From: Halomonas sp. UBA3074
GTDB taxonomy: Bacteria; Pseudomonadota; Gammaproteobacteria; Pseudomonadales; Halomonadaceae
Direction of reading: 5' to 3'
NCBI RefSeq assembly: GCF_002366715.1
Contig: NZ_DFBS01000032.1
Span: forward strand, 77,686-141,685
Length of the DNA: 64,000 nt
Shown here piece by piece: positions 40,364 to 48,768 of this stretch. The notes below the pieces were generated by a model, which searched no databases, was not told where the DNA came from, and saw nothing but the letters and a program-made list of their open reading frames with translations. The stretch's first letter is position 1. Every line of letters begins with the position of its first letter. Made by a program: the position numbers and the translations under genes.

Positions 40364-41830
40364 ATGATCACCTTTATCGTATCGATCCTGCTGCTGATAG
40401 CGGGTTACTTCACCTATGGGAAGTTTGTTGAGCGTGTGTTCGTTACCGACCGCAAACGGCGTACGCCAGCATTTACCCTGCGCGACAACATCGATTATGT
40501 ACCGATGAACACAACGCGTAACTCGCTAATTCAGTTACTGAACATTGCAGGGGTGGGCCCTATTTTTGGCCCTATTCTCGGCGCGCTATACGGCCCAGTG
40601 GCCTTTATCTGGATAGTAGTGGGCTGCATTTTTGCCGGTGCCGTGCACGATTACCTGACCGGCATGATCTCGATTCGCAACCATGGTGCCCATTTACCCC
40701 AGTTAGCGGGTAAATTCCTCGGTAAAGCGATGAAGCACGTAGTAAACGGCTTTGCGATTCTGCTGCTGCTATTAGTCGGGACCGTCTTCGTTACGTCACC
40801 TGCAGCGCTGCTGGCCAACATGACCTCGCTGTCGCTAACGCTGATCATCGTTGCGATCTTTATTTACTACCTGATCGCCACCCTGCTGCCGATTGATAAA
40901 GTTATCGGGCGCATCTACCCCTATTTCGGCGCGCTACTGCTTTTCAGCGCGGCGGGCATCGGCATCGGTTTGATTGTCACGGGCGCCCCTATTCCCGAAC
41001 TCTCTTTGCAAAACATGCACCCTGACGCTGCACCGATCTTTCCGTTGCTGTTTTTAACGATCTCATGCGGCGCGCTTTCCGGCTTCCATGCTACTCAAAC
41101 GCCGATTATTTCGCGCACCACTGAAAACGAAACCAATGGGCGCAAGATCTTTTACGGCATGATGATCACCGAGGGCATCATTGCGATGATTTGGGCGGCG
41201 GCGGCGATGAGCCTTTTCTACGGCGACCAATCCCTCTCCGATGTACTGGCTGCTGGAGGCCCTGCGGCGGTGGTAAGCGAAGTCTCTACCACCATGCTCG
41301 GTGCTATCGGTGGCACCCTGGCCGTGCTCGGTGTGATTGTGTTGCCGATCACCTCTGGCGATACCGCCTTCCGTAGCGCACGCATGATCATTGCCGACTA
41401 CATCAAGATCGATCAAAAGCCGATCATGAAGCGGGTGATGATCGCGTTGCCGCTCTTTGTCGTCTCCTATGCCTTAACCTACATGGATTTCACACTGCTG
41501 TGGCGCTATTTCTCCTGGGCGAACCAAACCACCGCCGTGATCGCGCTATGGGTGGGCACCATGTACTTGGTGCTGTCGCGTAAACCACACTTGATCACGT
41601 CGATCCCAGCCACCTTTATGACCATGGCCACCTTTACCTATCTGGCCTATGCACCGATCGGTTTTGGCTTACCGCTGCACTTAAGCTATATGGTGGCGGC
41701 ACTGGGTACACTGATCTGCATCGCCCTGTTTATGAAGCGTGTACGTCGTTTGAGCCGCACGACTTTTGCGGTTGATGAACCTGCGGAGCTGGGTGTAGCC
41801 AGGGAGGATACGTTAGCCACCAGCGCTTAA
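40364..41830 (+). CDS. cstA: CstA-family carbon starvation transporter
   Basis: A 488-residue inner-membrane protein with about 12 transmembrane segments, of the short CstA group (E. coli CstA and YjiY are near 700). CstA proteins take up pyruvate or peptides under carbon limitation. Family stretches are DYVPMNTTRNSLIQLLNIAGVGPIFGPILGALYGP, AGAVHDYLTGMISIRNHG and FHATQTPIISRTTENET (here given in part). The short length is typical of many Halomonas and Clostridia members and does not suggest truncation. No kinase-receptor pair (BtsSR type) is nearby. It lies between two similar hairpins. Confidence 0.88.
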   Translation: MITFIVSILLLIAGYFTYGKFVERVFVTDRKRRTPAFTLRDNIDYVPMNTTRNSLIQLLNIAGVGPIFGPILGALYGPVAFIWIVVGCIFAGAVHDYLTGMISIRNHGAHLPQLAGKFLGKAMKHVVNGFAILLLLLVGTVFVTSPAALLANMTSLSLTLIIVAIFIYYLIATLLPIDKVIGRIYPYFGALLLFSAAGIGIGLIVTGAPIPELSLQNMHPDAAPIFPLLFLTISCGALSGFHATQTPIISRTTENETNGRKIFYGMMITEGIIAMIWAAAAMSLFYGDQSLSDVLAAGGPAAVVSEVSTTMLGAIGGTLAVLGVIVLPITSGDTAFRSARMIIADYIKIDQKPIMKRVMIALPLFVVSYALTYMDFTLLWRYFSWANQTTAVIALWVGTMYLVLSRKPHLITSIPATFMTMATFTYLAYAPIGFGLPLHLSYMVAALGTLICIALFMKRVRRLSRTTFAVDEPAELGVAREDTLATSA

Positions 41831-41873
41831 TGCCCTAGCGCTTACGTTACTCGCGTTAAGCACCCACGAAAGC

Positions 41874-41904
41874 AAACGGGCAGCCATTAGGCTGCCCGTT
41901 TGAC
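41874..41904 (+). terminator. Rho-independent terminator of cstA
   Basis: AAACGGGCAGCC (41874-41885), loop ATTA, and GGCTGCCCGTTT (41890-41901) form a perfect 12-bp stem ending in T-rich sequence. It lies 43 bases after the cstA stop and also could end transcription of bfr from the other strand, as the A-rich left arm reads T-rich on the minus strand. Confidence 0.85.
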
Positions 41905-41955
41905 ATTGCGCTTTTGCTAAACTGAAACGCTGGCTGATAGCTTGGGGAGAGCGTT

Positions 41956-42438
41956 TTACTCTTCGCCCGCCATCTGCATTTGGCGCTGCAAGTAGTTCTG
42001 GATACCTACCTGTTCGATCAGTTTCAGTTCTGTTTCGATGTGGTCGATATGACCTTCTTCATCGGCGAGCAGATCGCGCAGCATATCGCGGGTTACGTAA
42101 TCTTTAACGCTCTCGCAGTAGGTGATGGCTTCGATGTAGTCGTTACGGCCATCGTGCTCGATTTTCAGATCGCTTTCGAGCATCTCTTTGACGTTTTCGC
42201 CGATGTGCAACTTGCCCAGATCCTGCAGATTAGGAATGCCTTCCAGGAACAGGATACGCTCGATGATCTTGTCAGCGTGCTGCATCTCTTCGATGGACTC
42301 ATCGTATTCCCATTTGGCGAGGGCTTTTAAGCCCCAATCTTTATACATTTTGGCATGCAAAAAGTACTGATTGATCGCAACCAATTCGTTGCCGAGCGCT
42401 TTATTGAGATGCTCAAGAACTTTTGTATCACCTTTCAT
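41956..42438 (-). CDS. bfr: Bacterioferritin
   Basis: Bfr (160 residues) forms a 24-subunit shell that oxidises and stores iron. The di-iron ligands are visible in NELVAINQYF (Glu18), YDESIEEMQHADKI (Glu51, His54, with the heme-binding Met52) and LADEEGHIDHIETEL (Glu127, His130), plus Glu94. The full ligand set indicates an active ferroxidase. The 5' side has a promoter and leader hairpin described separately. Bfd, which reduces and releases the stored iron, is encoded 191 bases upstream on the same strand. Confidence 0.96.
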   Translation of the reverse strand: MKGDTKVLEHLNKALGNELVAINQYFLHAKMYKDWGLKALAKWEYDESIEEMQHADKIIERILFLEGIPNLQDLGKLHIGENVKEMLESDLKIEHDGRNDYIEAITYCESVKDYVTRDMLRDLLADEEGHIDHIETELKLIEQVGIQNYLQRQMQMAGEE

Positions 42439-42515
42439 AACGTCACCTTTTCTACGGTAGTGCTGATGTTTAATCTAATTTAGACAATGCGATCAAGCAG
42501 TTACGTTTAGAGCGA

Positions 42516-42539
42516 AGTGTAGACGTAGTTATCTACACT
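42516..42539 (-). promoter_or_regulatory. Leader hairpin of bfr
   Basis: AGTGTAGA (42516-42523), an eight-base loop, and TCTACACT (42532-42539) form a perfect 8-bp inverted repeat 78 bases upstream of bfr. It lies just downstream of the -10 element at 42555-42560, so it would form at the 5' end of the bfr mRNA. It may stabilise the message or be a protein or small RNA site. Confidence 0.4.
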
Positions 42540-42554
42540 CCCAGTATTTCTGAG

Positions 42555-42582
42555 AGTATAGATAAGGTATTTAAAAGTTCAA
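42555..42582 (-). promoter_or_regulatory. Candidate sigma-70 promoter of bfr
   Basis: On the minus strand TTGAAC (42582-42577), a 16-base spacer and TATACT (42560-42555) form a good housekeeping promoter about 115 bases before the bfr start. A Fur-like sequence, TAATAGTGATTCGCG, lies at 42615-42629 upstream of it, with nine of 14 palindrome positions matching. Confidence 0.5.
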
Positions 42583-42629
42583 GTAAATCAGTTATTTGCT
42601 AAAGATAACCCTAATAATAGTGATTCGCG

Positions 42630-42836
42630 TCACACAGCGTAAGCGAGTCCCATATCGGCTTCTTGCCGCGCTTCCAACACTGCATCACGGGTAATCGATT
42701 TGGCATAGCACGCGCATTTACCGCACTGCGTTGCGCAGCCGGTTGCTTCGCGTACTTCTCGCCAGCTGCGCGCTCCGTCGCTAACCTGTTGGCGAATCTG
42801 ATGGTCGGTTACTCCCTTGCACACACAAACGTACAT
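42630..42836 (-). CDS. bfd: Bacterioferritin-associated ferredoxin
   Basis: Bfd (68 residues) is a 2Fe-2S ferredoxin that binds Bfr and reduces its core to release Fe2+. The cluster cysteines follow the Bfd pattern: YVCVCKGVTD near the N-terminus (CxC) and ATQCGKCACYAKS near residue 38 (CxxC). The start ATG is preceded by GAGGTG seven bases away, which lies wholly inside a perfect hairpin (42842-42864). A Fur-like palindrome is next to it. Fur repression of bfd is known in Pseudomonas and E. coli; here it is inferred. Confidence 0.95.
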   Translation of the reverse strand: MYVCVCKGVTDHQIRQQVSDGARSWREVREATGCATQCGKCACYAKSITRDAVLEARQEADMGLAYAV

Positions 42837-42841
42837 GGCGA

Positions 42842-42864
42842 CACCTCATAAAAGTCATGAGGTG
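42842..42864 (-). promoter_or_regulatory. Hairpin sequestering the bfd ribosome-binding site
   Basis: On the minus strand CACCTCAT, a seven-base loop and ATGAGGTG form a perfect 8-bp stem. The GAGGTG Shine-Dalgarno of bfd is in the 3' arm, five bases before the ATG. If the stem forms in the mRNA it hides the ribosome site. The repeat could alternatively act as a DNA operator. Confidence 0.6.
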
Positions 42865-42866
42865 AA

Positions 42867-42881
42867 TGTAAATGATTCGCA
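42867..42881 (-). promoter_or_regulatory. Fur-like box upstream of bfd
   Basis: On the minus strand TGCGAATCATTTACA matches the 7-1-7 Fur palindrome (TGATAAT-N-ATTATCA) at 10 of 14 positions, symmetrically. It lies 31-45 bases before the bfd start. Binding is inferred from the match and from the known iron control of bfd. Confidence 0.55.
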
Positions 42882-43004
42882 TAGGTCTTTTCAAGTAGAA
42901 ATAGCTGCTTGTTGCTATTCGTTCGTCTTACTAATTAGGCGGGTCGCGTTAAGCTATTGGCTTAGCAGCCTTTTTAACTTTCAAACACCATAAAGCAATG
43001 ACCG

Positions 43005-43478
43005 TTATTTTTTCGGCAGCACCACTGTTTGCGTGTTTGATGCAATATCCGGCCAACTGCGCCGCTGCTTATCGAACAGCACCCATAGGTACCCTAAGCC
43101 CAACGCCAACAGCGACAGCCACGCTACCGCGCAGCGAATGAGCGATTGTTTTACCGTTAGTGGGCAGCCCTCCAACGTCTGCACTCGCAGCCGCCACGCC
43201 TGCATGCCTAACGTCATGCCACCCCGCCTCCAAGAAAAGACAAAGAACAGCGTGACGAAAAACAGCAGTAAGAGACGCAGACTCCAGACATCGGCCGCCG
43301 TAGTGCCAATTTCCTCCGGCTGTTGACCGAGTACATAACGGTAAAAAACCATATGAACGACGGTCACCGCGATCCAGATGGCGGTGACCAGAAAGCCGTC
43401 ATACAGCATGGCGCCCAAGCGGCGGCCAAGGCCTGCGGGCCATACGCTGTCCAACTGGGTAAAGCGTCGTGTTCCCAT
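43005..43478 (-). CDS. RDD-family membrane protein
   Basis: A 157-residue protein with the RDD domain: GLGRRLGAMLYDGFLVTAIW (conserved Arg-x-x-Asp in the first helix), a second helix near residue 70 and a third near 120. The FFVFSWRRGGMTLGMQAWRLRV block is typical. Function of the family is not settled; some members are Na+/H+ antiporters in halophiles. It lies 82 bases after lptG on the same strand and may be transcribed with it. Confidence 0.87.
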   Translation of the reverse strand: MGTRRFTQLDSVWPAGLGRRLGAMLYDGFLVTAIWIAVTVVHMVFYRYVLGQQPEEIGTTAADVWSLRLLLLFFVTLFFVFSWRRGGMTLGMQAWRLRVQTLEGCPLTVKQSLIRCAVAWLSLLALGLGYLWVLFDKQRRSWPDIASNTQTVVLPKK

Positions 43479-43560
43479 AACTCTCTCTTATCCGTTCTTT
43501 CATGCCAATGGTGATCAAATCGCGCCTGGGTGAGCAGCCAGTAAACGTTTAACAGGACGA

Positions 43561-44640
43561 TTACCCATTGCGACGTAGGAAATAGATGCCTACCCCCGCA
43601 CAGGCCAGGGTCGGCACTAGCACTGCCCAAACAGGGGAGAAACCAAAAATGGTCGAGGCCGGTGCCAGCAAATCCTGCACGTACTTGAAACTCAGCCCGG
43701 TCACCACGCCATAAAACACCCGGGTGCCTGCCGCAACGGTGCGCAGTGGACCAAACACGAAGGATGCAGCAATCAGCACCAACGACCCCATAGTGAGCGG
43801 CATCAGCATTTTCTGCCAAAAGTAGAGCAGCGCCTGATCATTTTGCAGGCCCTGGGCCTCTAGAAACTGGGCATAGGCCCACAGCTCGCTAGGGGCTTGG
43901 CTCTCGATATCGCGCAACAGTCGCTCCAATTGGGTGGGGGTAAAAGCCGTATCCCACCCCATGCTGGCCGATTGATCAGACTCGGTGTGATTATCGAAAA
44001 TGCGTGTCGTCGTAATGTTTTCCAATTGCCAAGCATCACCCTCCCAGCGTGCACGCTGGGCGTGGGTGGCTTCGACCAGTTGACGCTCATCAAAACGGTA
44101 GCGGGTTAAATCTAGCACCACGTCATCCGCACGAATCGCCCCAAAACGATAAACGCTGTCGCCTTCGATCTGCCAGCCGCTGCGGCTGGTCAGCATGGCG
44201 CCTTCGCCCTGAAGTTTTTCCAACCGCCACGCCTCGGCATACTGCTCCGTGCGCGGGCTGACATACTCGGCGACTAACAGCACGACAACGACCACCAGCA
44301 GCACGGGCTTCATTACGCCCCACACAATGCGCGCCAGAGAGCGGCCAGCGGCGCGCATAACGGTGAGCTCGTTGCTTGAGGCCATACTGCCCAGGCCAAT
44401 CAGCGCGCCAATCAATACCGCTACCGGCGCGTATTGATAGAAACGCCAAGGCGTGCGCATTAGCAGATAAAGCAGCGCATCTAAAGCCGTGTAGCCAGCC
44501 TGCACATCGCCTAAATCATCGATATAGGCGATGGTGATATCCAAGCCCAACAGCACAAACTGGACGACGACAATGGCCGCCAGCACGTTGCGGGCAATGT
44601 AACGATCAAGACGGTCAGCTACCGTTAGCAACTTCAGCAT
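43561..44640 (-). CDS. lptG: LPS export ABC transporter permease LptG
   Basis: LptG (359 residues) is one of two permeases of the LptB2FG complex that pulls LPS out of the inner membrane. It has six transmembrane segments (three at about 10-120, three at about 275-355) around a periplasmic beta-jelly-roll. Recognisable stretches are LDRYIARNVLAAIVVVQF, YLLMRTPWRFYQYAPVAVLIG, LGSMASSNELTVMRAAGRS and the late VFGPLRTVAAGTRVF. Its ATG overlaps the lptF stop by one base (TAATG), so both are translated together. Confidence 0.95.
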   Translation of the reverse strand: MLKLLTVADRLDRYIARNVLAAIVVVQFVLLGLDITIAYIDDLGDVQAGYTALDALLYLLMRTPWRFYQYAPVAVLIGALIGLGSMASSNELTVMRAAGRSLARIVWGVMKPVLLVVVVVLLVAEYVSPRTEQYAEAWRLEKLQGEGAMLTSRSGWQIEGDSVYRFGAIRADDVVLDLTRYRFDERQLVEATHAQRARWEGDAWQLENITTTRIFDNHTESDQSASMGWDTAFTPTQLERLLRDIESQAPSELWAYAQFLEAQGLQNDQALLYFWQKMLMPLTMGSLVLIAASFVFGPLRTVAAGTRVFYGVVTGLSFKYVQDLLAPASTIFGFSPVWAVLVPTLACAGVGIYFLRRNG

Positions 44641-45719
44641 TAGCGCATCCCCTTACGTTGCGAGCGCCACAGCATTAACAGCCCCAGCCCTAAGAACAAT
44701 CCATGTACCGGCCATACTCCCAGCAAGCTGGACCAGGTACCGCTGCCAATGGCATCGACCGCTGCCAGCAGCAAGCTGAGATAGGCAACGTATAAAAAGA
44801 CGGCTGGTAACAATTTTCCAAAGCGTCCCTGACGGGGATTAACCCGGGAAAGTGGCTGCGCCATTAGCGCCAGTACAAACACCATTAATGGCAGGCCCGC
44901 ACGCCACTGCCACTGGGCCTGGGCACGCGGGCGCGGGTCGTTCCACAGCTCAGAGGTGGTTGCGTACTCCAAGGAATCGAGTTCCTGCCGGTCTCGGTTT
45001 AGCCCTAAGCGCAATGTATAACGCTCAAAGGTAAGCCGCTCGGCACTCTGCTGGCCTGGCGTCACCCCGTAGCGTTCGCCATCATCCAGCACCAAAAATC
45101 GGCTACCAGTTTCAAGCCGGGTTTCCTGAAAGCCCGATGCAGCGCGGGTCACGAAGTCATGGGTGCCTTCATCGCTTTGCTGGTTCTGCTCATGCACCAA
45201 TACATCCTGCATTTCCGTGCCGTCACTTGAGAAGCCACCAATATAAGCAGTACGACCACCGCCAAACTCCTGAAAACGCCCCGGTGCCAGCACGGAAACG
45301 TCCAGGCGGCTGCGCTGCTCTTCGAGCGCCGTTTCGGTCTGCAGCGCCCCATAGGGCGTCAGCCACAGGCTACAGACACCAACCAACACTGCCACTACGC
45401 TGGCAGGCAGTAACGTCACTTTCAGCAGCCGCGTAGGGCTCATCCCACAAGCGACCATCACGGTGATTTCGCTGTTCATGTAGAGCTGCCCATAGGCCAG
45501 CAGAATGCCCAGAAAAAACGACAGCGGTAAAATCAGCTCCATAAAGCCAGGCAGGTGAAACATCATCAAGCTGCCTAACATGGTGACCGGGATATCGCCT
45601 TCCGCGGCGTCCGAAAAATAGCGAATAAAGCGGCTGCCCATGATCACCAGCAGCAGGATGCCAGCGACCGCCGACATGGTGAGTAACACTTCGCGAGTGA
45701 GATATCGAAATAAAATCAA
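44640..45719 (-). CDS. lptF: LPS export ABC transporter permease LptF
   Basis: LptF (359 residues) is the partner of LptG. It shows FRYLTREVLLTMSAVAGILL at the start, LPLSFFLGILLAYGQLYMNSEITVM (in part), CGMSPTRLLKV, and the periplasmic domain followed by PLSRVNPRQGRFGKLLPAVF. Six transmembrane segments are evident. The gene is divergent from pepA with 145 bases between, the standard gammaproteobacterial arrangement. LptB and LptC are not in the window. Confidence 0.95.
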   Translation of the reverse strand: MILFRYLTREVLLTMSAVAGILLLVIMGSRFIRYFSDAAEGDIPVTMLGSLMMFHLPGFMELILPLSFFLGILLAYGQLYMNSEITVMVACGMSPTRLLKVTLLPASVVAVLVGVCSLWLTPYGALQTETALEEQRSRLDVSVLAPGRFQEFGGGRTAYIGGFSSDGTEMQDVLVHEQNQQSDEGTHDFVTRAASGFQETRLETGSRFLVLDDGERYGVTPGQQSAERLTFERYTLRLGLNRDRQELDSLEYATTSELWNDPRPRAQAQWQWRAGLPLMVFVLALMAQPLSRVNPRQGRFGKLLPAVFLYVAYLSLLLAAVDAIGSGTWSSLLGVWPVHGLFLGLGLLMLWRSQRKGMR

Positions 45720-45864
45720 CGCGCTCTCCGGCTAGTCGTGCAGGATGCCATGCAATAAGTGGATGGCTTGGGTACACTAATCAAACTCTTCACCGTTCTT
45801 TTCATAATCAAAAGCAACGAGGCATTATCCCGATTCCCTCGATGCTTGTCTTGTTGGAGCCGTC

Positions 45865-47385
45865 ATGGAATTTTCCGTTCAGACTGCGAACCCGGCCAAA
45901 ACCGAAACGGCCTGCCTGCTGGTACCGGTTTTCAAAGGAAGCGACCTTTTGCCCGCCGTTGCCAAACTGGACGACGCCAGCGAGCGCCTAATTGGCCAGT
46001 TGCTGGAACGCGGCGACTTTGACGCAGCGCTGGGCAACGTGCAACTCATCCCTTTTGCGCCAGGCCTGGGCGCTGATCGCATCTTACTAGTGGGCTTGGG
46101 CGAGCGCGAAAAGTGCCAGGAGGCTGCCTTTATCAAAGCCCTGGATGCTGCCATGGCTGCGCTGGTCAAACTGCCTATCGATGAAGCCAGCGTGGTCTTC
46201 GGTGATGTGCCTCTCGCGGACCGCGAACCGGCCTGGAAAGCGCGTAAAATAATGGAAGCGGCTGAGCGGGCCATTTATCGCTTTGATCAGTTCAAATCCT
46301 CACCAGCCCCGGCTTTCAGCTTGGCCAAGCTAACACTATTTATCAGCGACACCGATGCGGTTACCCAGGTCAAACAGGGCGCTTTGGTAGGCAACGCGAT
46401 TGGCCAGGGCATCAATTACACCCGCACTCTCGGCAACCTGCCTGCCAATGTCTGCACCCCTCGCTACCTTGCTGAGCAGGCAGAACAACTAGGCCGTAAC
46501 TCCCAGGGGGCGCTCGAGGTCGACATTCTCGATGAAGAGGCGCTGGAAGCCCTGGGCGCGGGCTCGCTGCTTTCCGTGGGTCGCGGCAGCAAGGAGCCGA
46601 CACGCCTGATCGTCATGAAGTATCAGGGCGCCGACACTGCTGAAGAAGCGCCCCATGTGCTGGTCGGTAAAGGCATTACCTTTGACACCGGCGGTATTTC
46701 GCTCAAGCCTGGCGAAGGCATGGACGAAATGAAGTTCGACATGTGCGGCGCTGCCAGCGTATTCGGCACGGTCAAAGCGGTACTGGCAATCAAGCCGAAA
46801 CTCAACCTGGTGTTTATCGTTGCCGCTGCGGAAAACATGCCCGACGGCAATGCCACCAAGCCCGGTGATATCGTCAAGACCCTCAAAAGCCTGACCGTCG
46901 AAGTGCTTAATACCGACGCCGAAGGGCGCTTGGTGCTTTGTGACGCGTTGACCTACGCCGAGCGTTTCACCCCCGCCAGCGTGGTCGATATCGCCACCCT
47001 CACTGGCGCCGTCATTGTTGGCCTGGGCCACCACGCCACCGGCCTGCTCTCCAACGACGATGACCTCGCCCTTGATCTGCTGGATGCAGGCGAAGGCGCG
47101 TGGGACCGCGCTTGGCACCTGCCGTTATGGGATGAGTATCAGGAGCAGTTGGATTCCAATTTCGCCGACTTGGCCAACATTGGTGGCCGACCGGCCGGTA
47201 CGATCACGGCAGCCTGTTTCTTGTCACGCTTTGCTGACCACTTCCCCTGGGCGCATCTGGATATCGCCGGTACCGCCTGGCACTCAGGCAAGCAAAAAGG
47301 CGCCACTGGCCGCCCTGTCGGGCTGTTAACCCAGTATCTGCTGGACCGCGAAACCGATGCCCAGGTAGAAAATAGCGACGCCTGA
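45865..47385 (+). CDS. pepA: Leucyl aminopeptidase PepA
   Basis: PepA (506 residues) is a cytosolic dizinc aminopeptidase of family M17, which in E. coli also binds DNA. Active-site blocks are LVGKGITFDTGGISLKPGEGM (metal ligands and catalytic Lys), KFDMCGAASVFG, AENMPDGNATKPGDIV and the signature NTDAEGRLVL near residue 350. GGAG lies six bases before the ATG. It is divergent from lptF and followed by ilvE, not directly by holC as in most gammaproteobacteria. Confidence 0.96.
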   Translation: MEFSVQTANPAKTETACLLVPVFKGSDLLPAVAKLDDASERLIGQLLERGDFDAALGNVQLIPFAPGLGADRILLVGLGEREKCQEAAFIKALDAAMAALVKLPIDEASVVFGDVPLADREPAWKARKIMEAAERAIYRFDQFKSSPAPAFSLAKLTLFISDTDAVTQVKQGALVGNAIGQGINYTRTLGNLPANVCTPRYLAEQAEQLGRNSQGALEVDILDEEALEALGAGSLLSVGRGSKEPTRLIVMKYQGADTAEEAPHVLVGKGITFDTGGISLKPGEGMDEMKFDMCGAASVFGTVKAVLAIKPKLNLVFIVAAAENMPDGNATKPGDIVKTLKSLTVEVLNTDAEGRLVLCDALTYAERFTPASVVDIATLTGAVIVGLGHHATGLLSNDDDLALDLLDAGEGAWDRAWHLPLWDEYQEQLDSNFADLANIGGRPAGTITAACFLSRFADHFPWAHLDIAGTAWHSGKQKGATGRPVGLLTQYLLDRETDAQVENSDA

Positions 47386-47415
47386 TAGCGCCGCAGGTCA
47401 ACAAGATCGGTGCGC

Positions 47416-47444
47416 AACGGTTGCCTTTCAGCGCGGCAACCGTT
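47416..47444 (+). terminator. Hairpin after pepA
   Basis: AACGGTTGCC (47416-47425) and GGCAACCGTT (47435-47444) form a perfect 10-bp stem with a nine-base loop, 31 bases after the pepA stop. No T run follows, so termination may be partial. Confidence 0.5.
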
Positions 47445-47556
47445 AAACCTGAATATATCAAGGTACAGCGGGCTTAAACTCGCTGAATCTTTAGCGTTTC
47501 GTCACTAACACCCAACCGCCCCTCTTACAGGGCCGGTTCAGCGGAGAGTAACAGCC

Positions 47557-48669
47557 GTGCCCACTGCCAGCTTCGAAACCAGTTTTGAAACCCTGCCATC
47601 CAATCAGCCGATGGCCGATGAGATTCGCGACAACATTCTTAAAAATCCCGGTTTTGGTCGCTACTTTACCGACCACATGGCGCATATACGCTGGACCGGC
47701 GACGCCGCTTGGCACGGCCACCAAGTGCGCCCCTACGGCCCGTTGACTCTTGATCCTGCCGCCTCAGTGCTGCATTACGGCCAGGAAATTTTCGAGGGCA
47801 TTAAAGCTTACCGCCATGCCGATGGTTCGATTTGGACGTTCCGCCCCGAGAAAAATGCCGAGCGTTTCCGTCGCAGTGCCCGCCGTTTAGCGCTGCCGGA
47901 GCTTTCCGATGAAGACTTCATTGGCTCGCTAAAAGCGCTGCTTGCTCAAGATCATGCTTGGGTGCCTACGCCTGCCAATGCGTCTGATGAGTGCAGCCTC
48001 TACCTGCGTCCGTTCATGATCGCCTCGGAAGCATTTCTAGGCGTACGCCCTTCGCAAGAAGTCGATTACTACGTGATCGCCTCCCCGGCAGCGGCCTACT
48101 TCAAAGGGGGTGTGGCGCCGGTATCGATCTGGCTCTCTTCGAACTACAAGCGCGCCGCCGCCGGCGGCACCGGCTTTGCCAAATGCGGTGGCAACTACGC
48201 AGCCTCGTTAGCGGCACAAAAAGAGGCCGAGGCTCACCAATGTGGTCAGGTCGCGTTCCTTGATGCCGCTGAAAACAAGTGGATTGAAGAGCTTGGCGGC
48301 ATGAACCTGTTCTTCGTGTTCAAAGATGGTCGCCTCGTGACACCCCGCTTGACCGACACCATCCTCGAAGGGGTCACCCGTAATTCCATACTGACGCTGG
48401 CCAAAGACGAAGGCCTCACCCCAGAAGAGCGCCCCATCAGTATCGATGAATGGCGTGAAGGCGCGGCATCGGGTGAAATCACCGAAGTTTTTGCCTGTGG
48501 CACCGCCGCGGTCATCACCCCGGTGGGCGAACTGGTCACTGAAAACGAGCGTATCAAGCTGACGGCAAGCGGCAACAACGAGATCGCCATGCGGCTACGT
48601 ACGACCCTGCTCGACCTTCAGTACGGCCGCAGTGAAGATAAGCACGGCTGGCTCACTCAACTGGTTTAA
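47557..48669 (+). CDS. ilvE: Branched-chain amino acid aminotransferase
   Basis: A 370-residue PLP enzyme of fold class IV that transaminates leucine, isoleucine and valine. The long form with an N-terminal extension (as in Pseudomonas and eukaryotic BCATs) is indicated by ASVLHYGQEIFEGIKAYRH, RFRRSARRLALPEL, GGTGFAKCGGNYAASLAAQ (with the PLP-binding Lys) and EVFACGTAAVITPVGEL. Start is GTG with GGAGAG upstream. It has hairpins on both sides and sits between pepA and holC, an insertion into a commonly intact series. Confidence 0.93.
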   Translation: MPTASFETSFETLPSNQPMADEIRDNILKNPGFGRYFTDHMAHIRWTGDAAWHGHQVRPYGPLTLDPAASVLHYGQEIFEGIKAYRHADGSIWTFRPEKNAERFRRSARRLALPELSDEDFIGSLKALLAQDHAWVPTPANASDECSLYLRPFMIASEAFLGVRPSQEVDYYVIASPAAAYFKGGVAPVSIWLSSNYKRAAAGGTGFAKCGGNYAASLAAQKEAEAHQCGQVAFLDAAENKWIEELGGMNLFFVFKDGRLVTPRLTDTILEGVTRNSILTLAKDEGLTPEERPISIDEWREGAASGEITEVFACGTAAVITPVGELVTENERIKLTASGNNEIAMRLRTTLLDLQYGRSEDKHGWLTQLV

Positions 48670-48697
48670 ATGGGCTTAACACCCACGTTTATCCCTT

Positions 48698-48730
48698 CAG
48701 CACCGCCGCATGTTTGCGGCGGTGCTGTTT
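48698..48730 (+). terminator. Rho-independent terminator of ilvE
   Basis: CAGCACCGCCGC (48698-48709), a six-base loop and GCGGCGGTGCTG (48716-48727) form a perfect 12-bp stem followed by TTT. It ends ilvE and lies 38 bases before holC. Confidence 0.85.
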
Positions 48731-48768
48731 GCCACCAACGTAACTGAAACCGCTTATCTGGAACCGCT

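Noticed and set aside
43364..43819. 150-codon frame across the lptG end and RDD start
   Set aside because: Shadow of two well-supported genes in another frame, with low-complexity translation.
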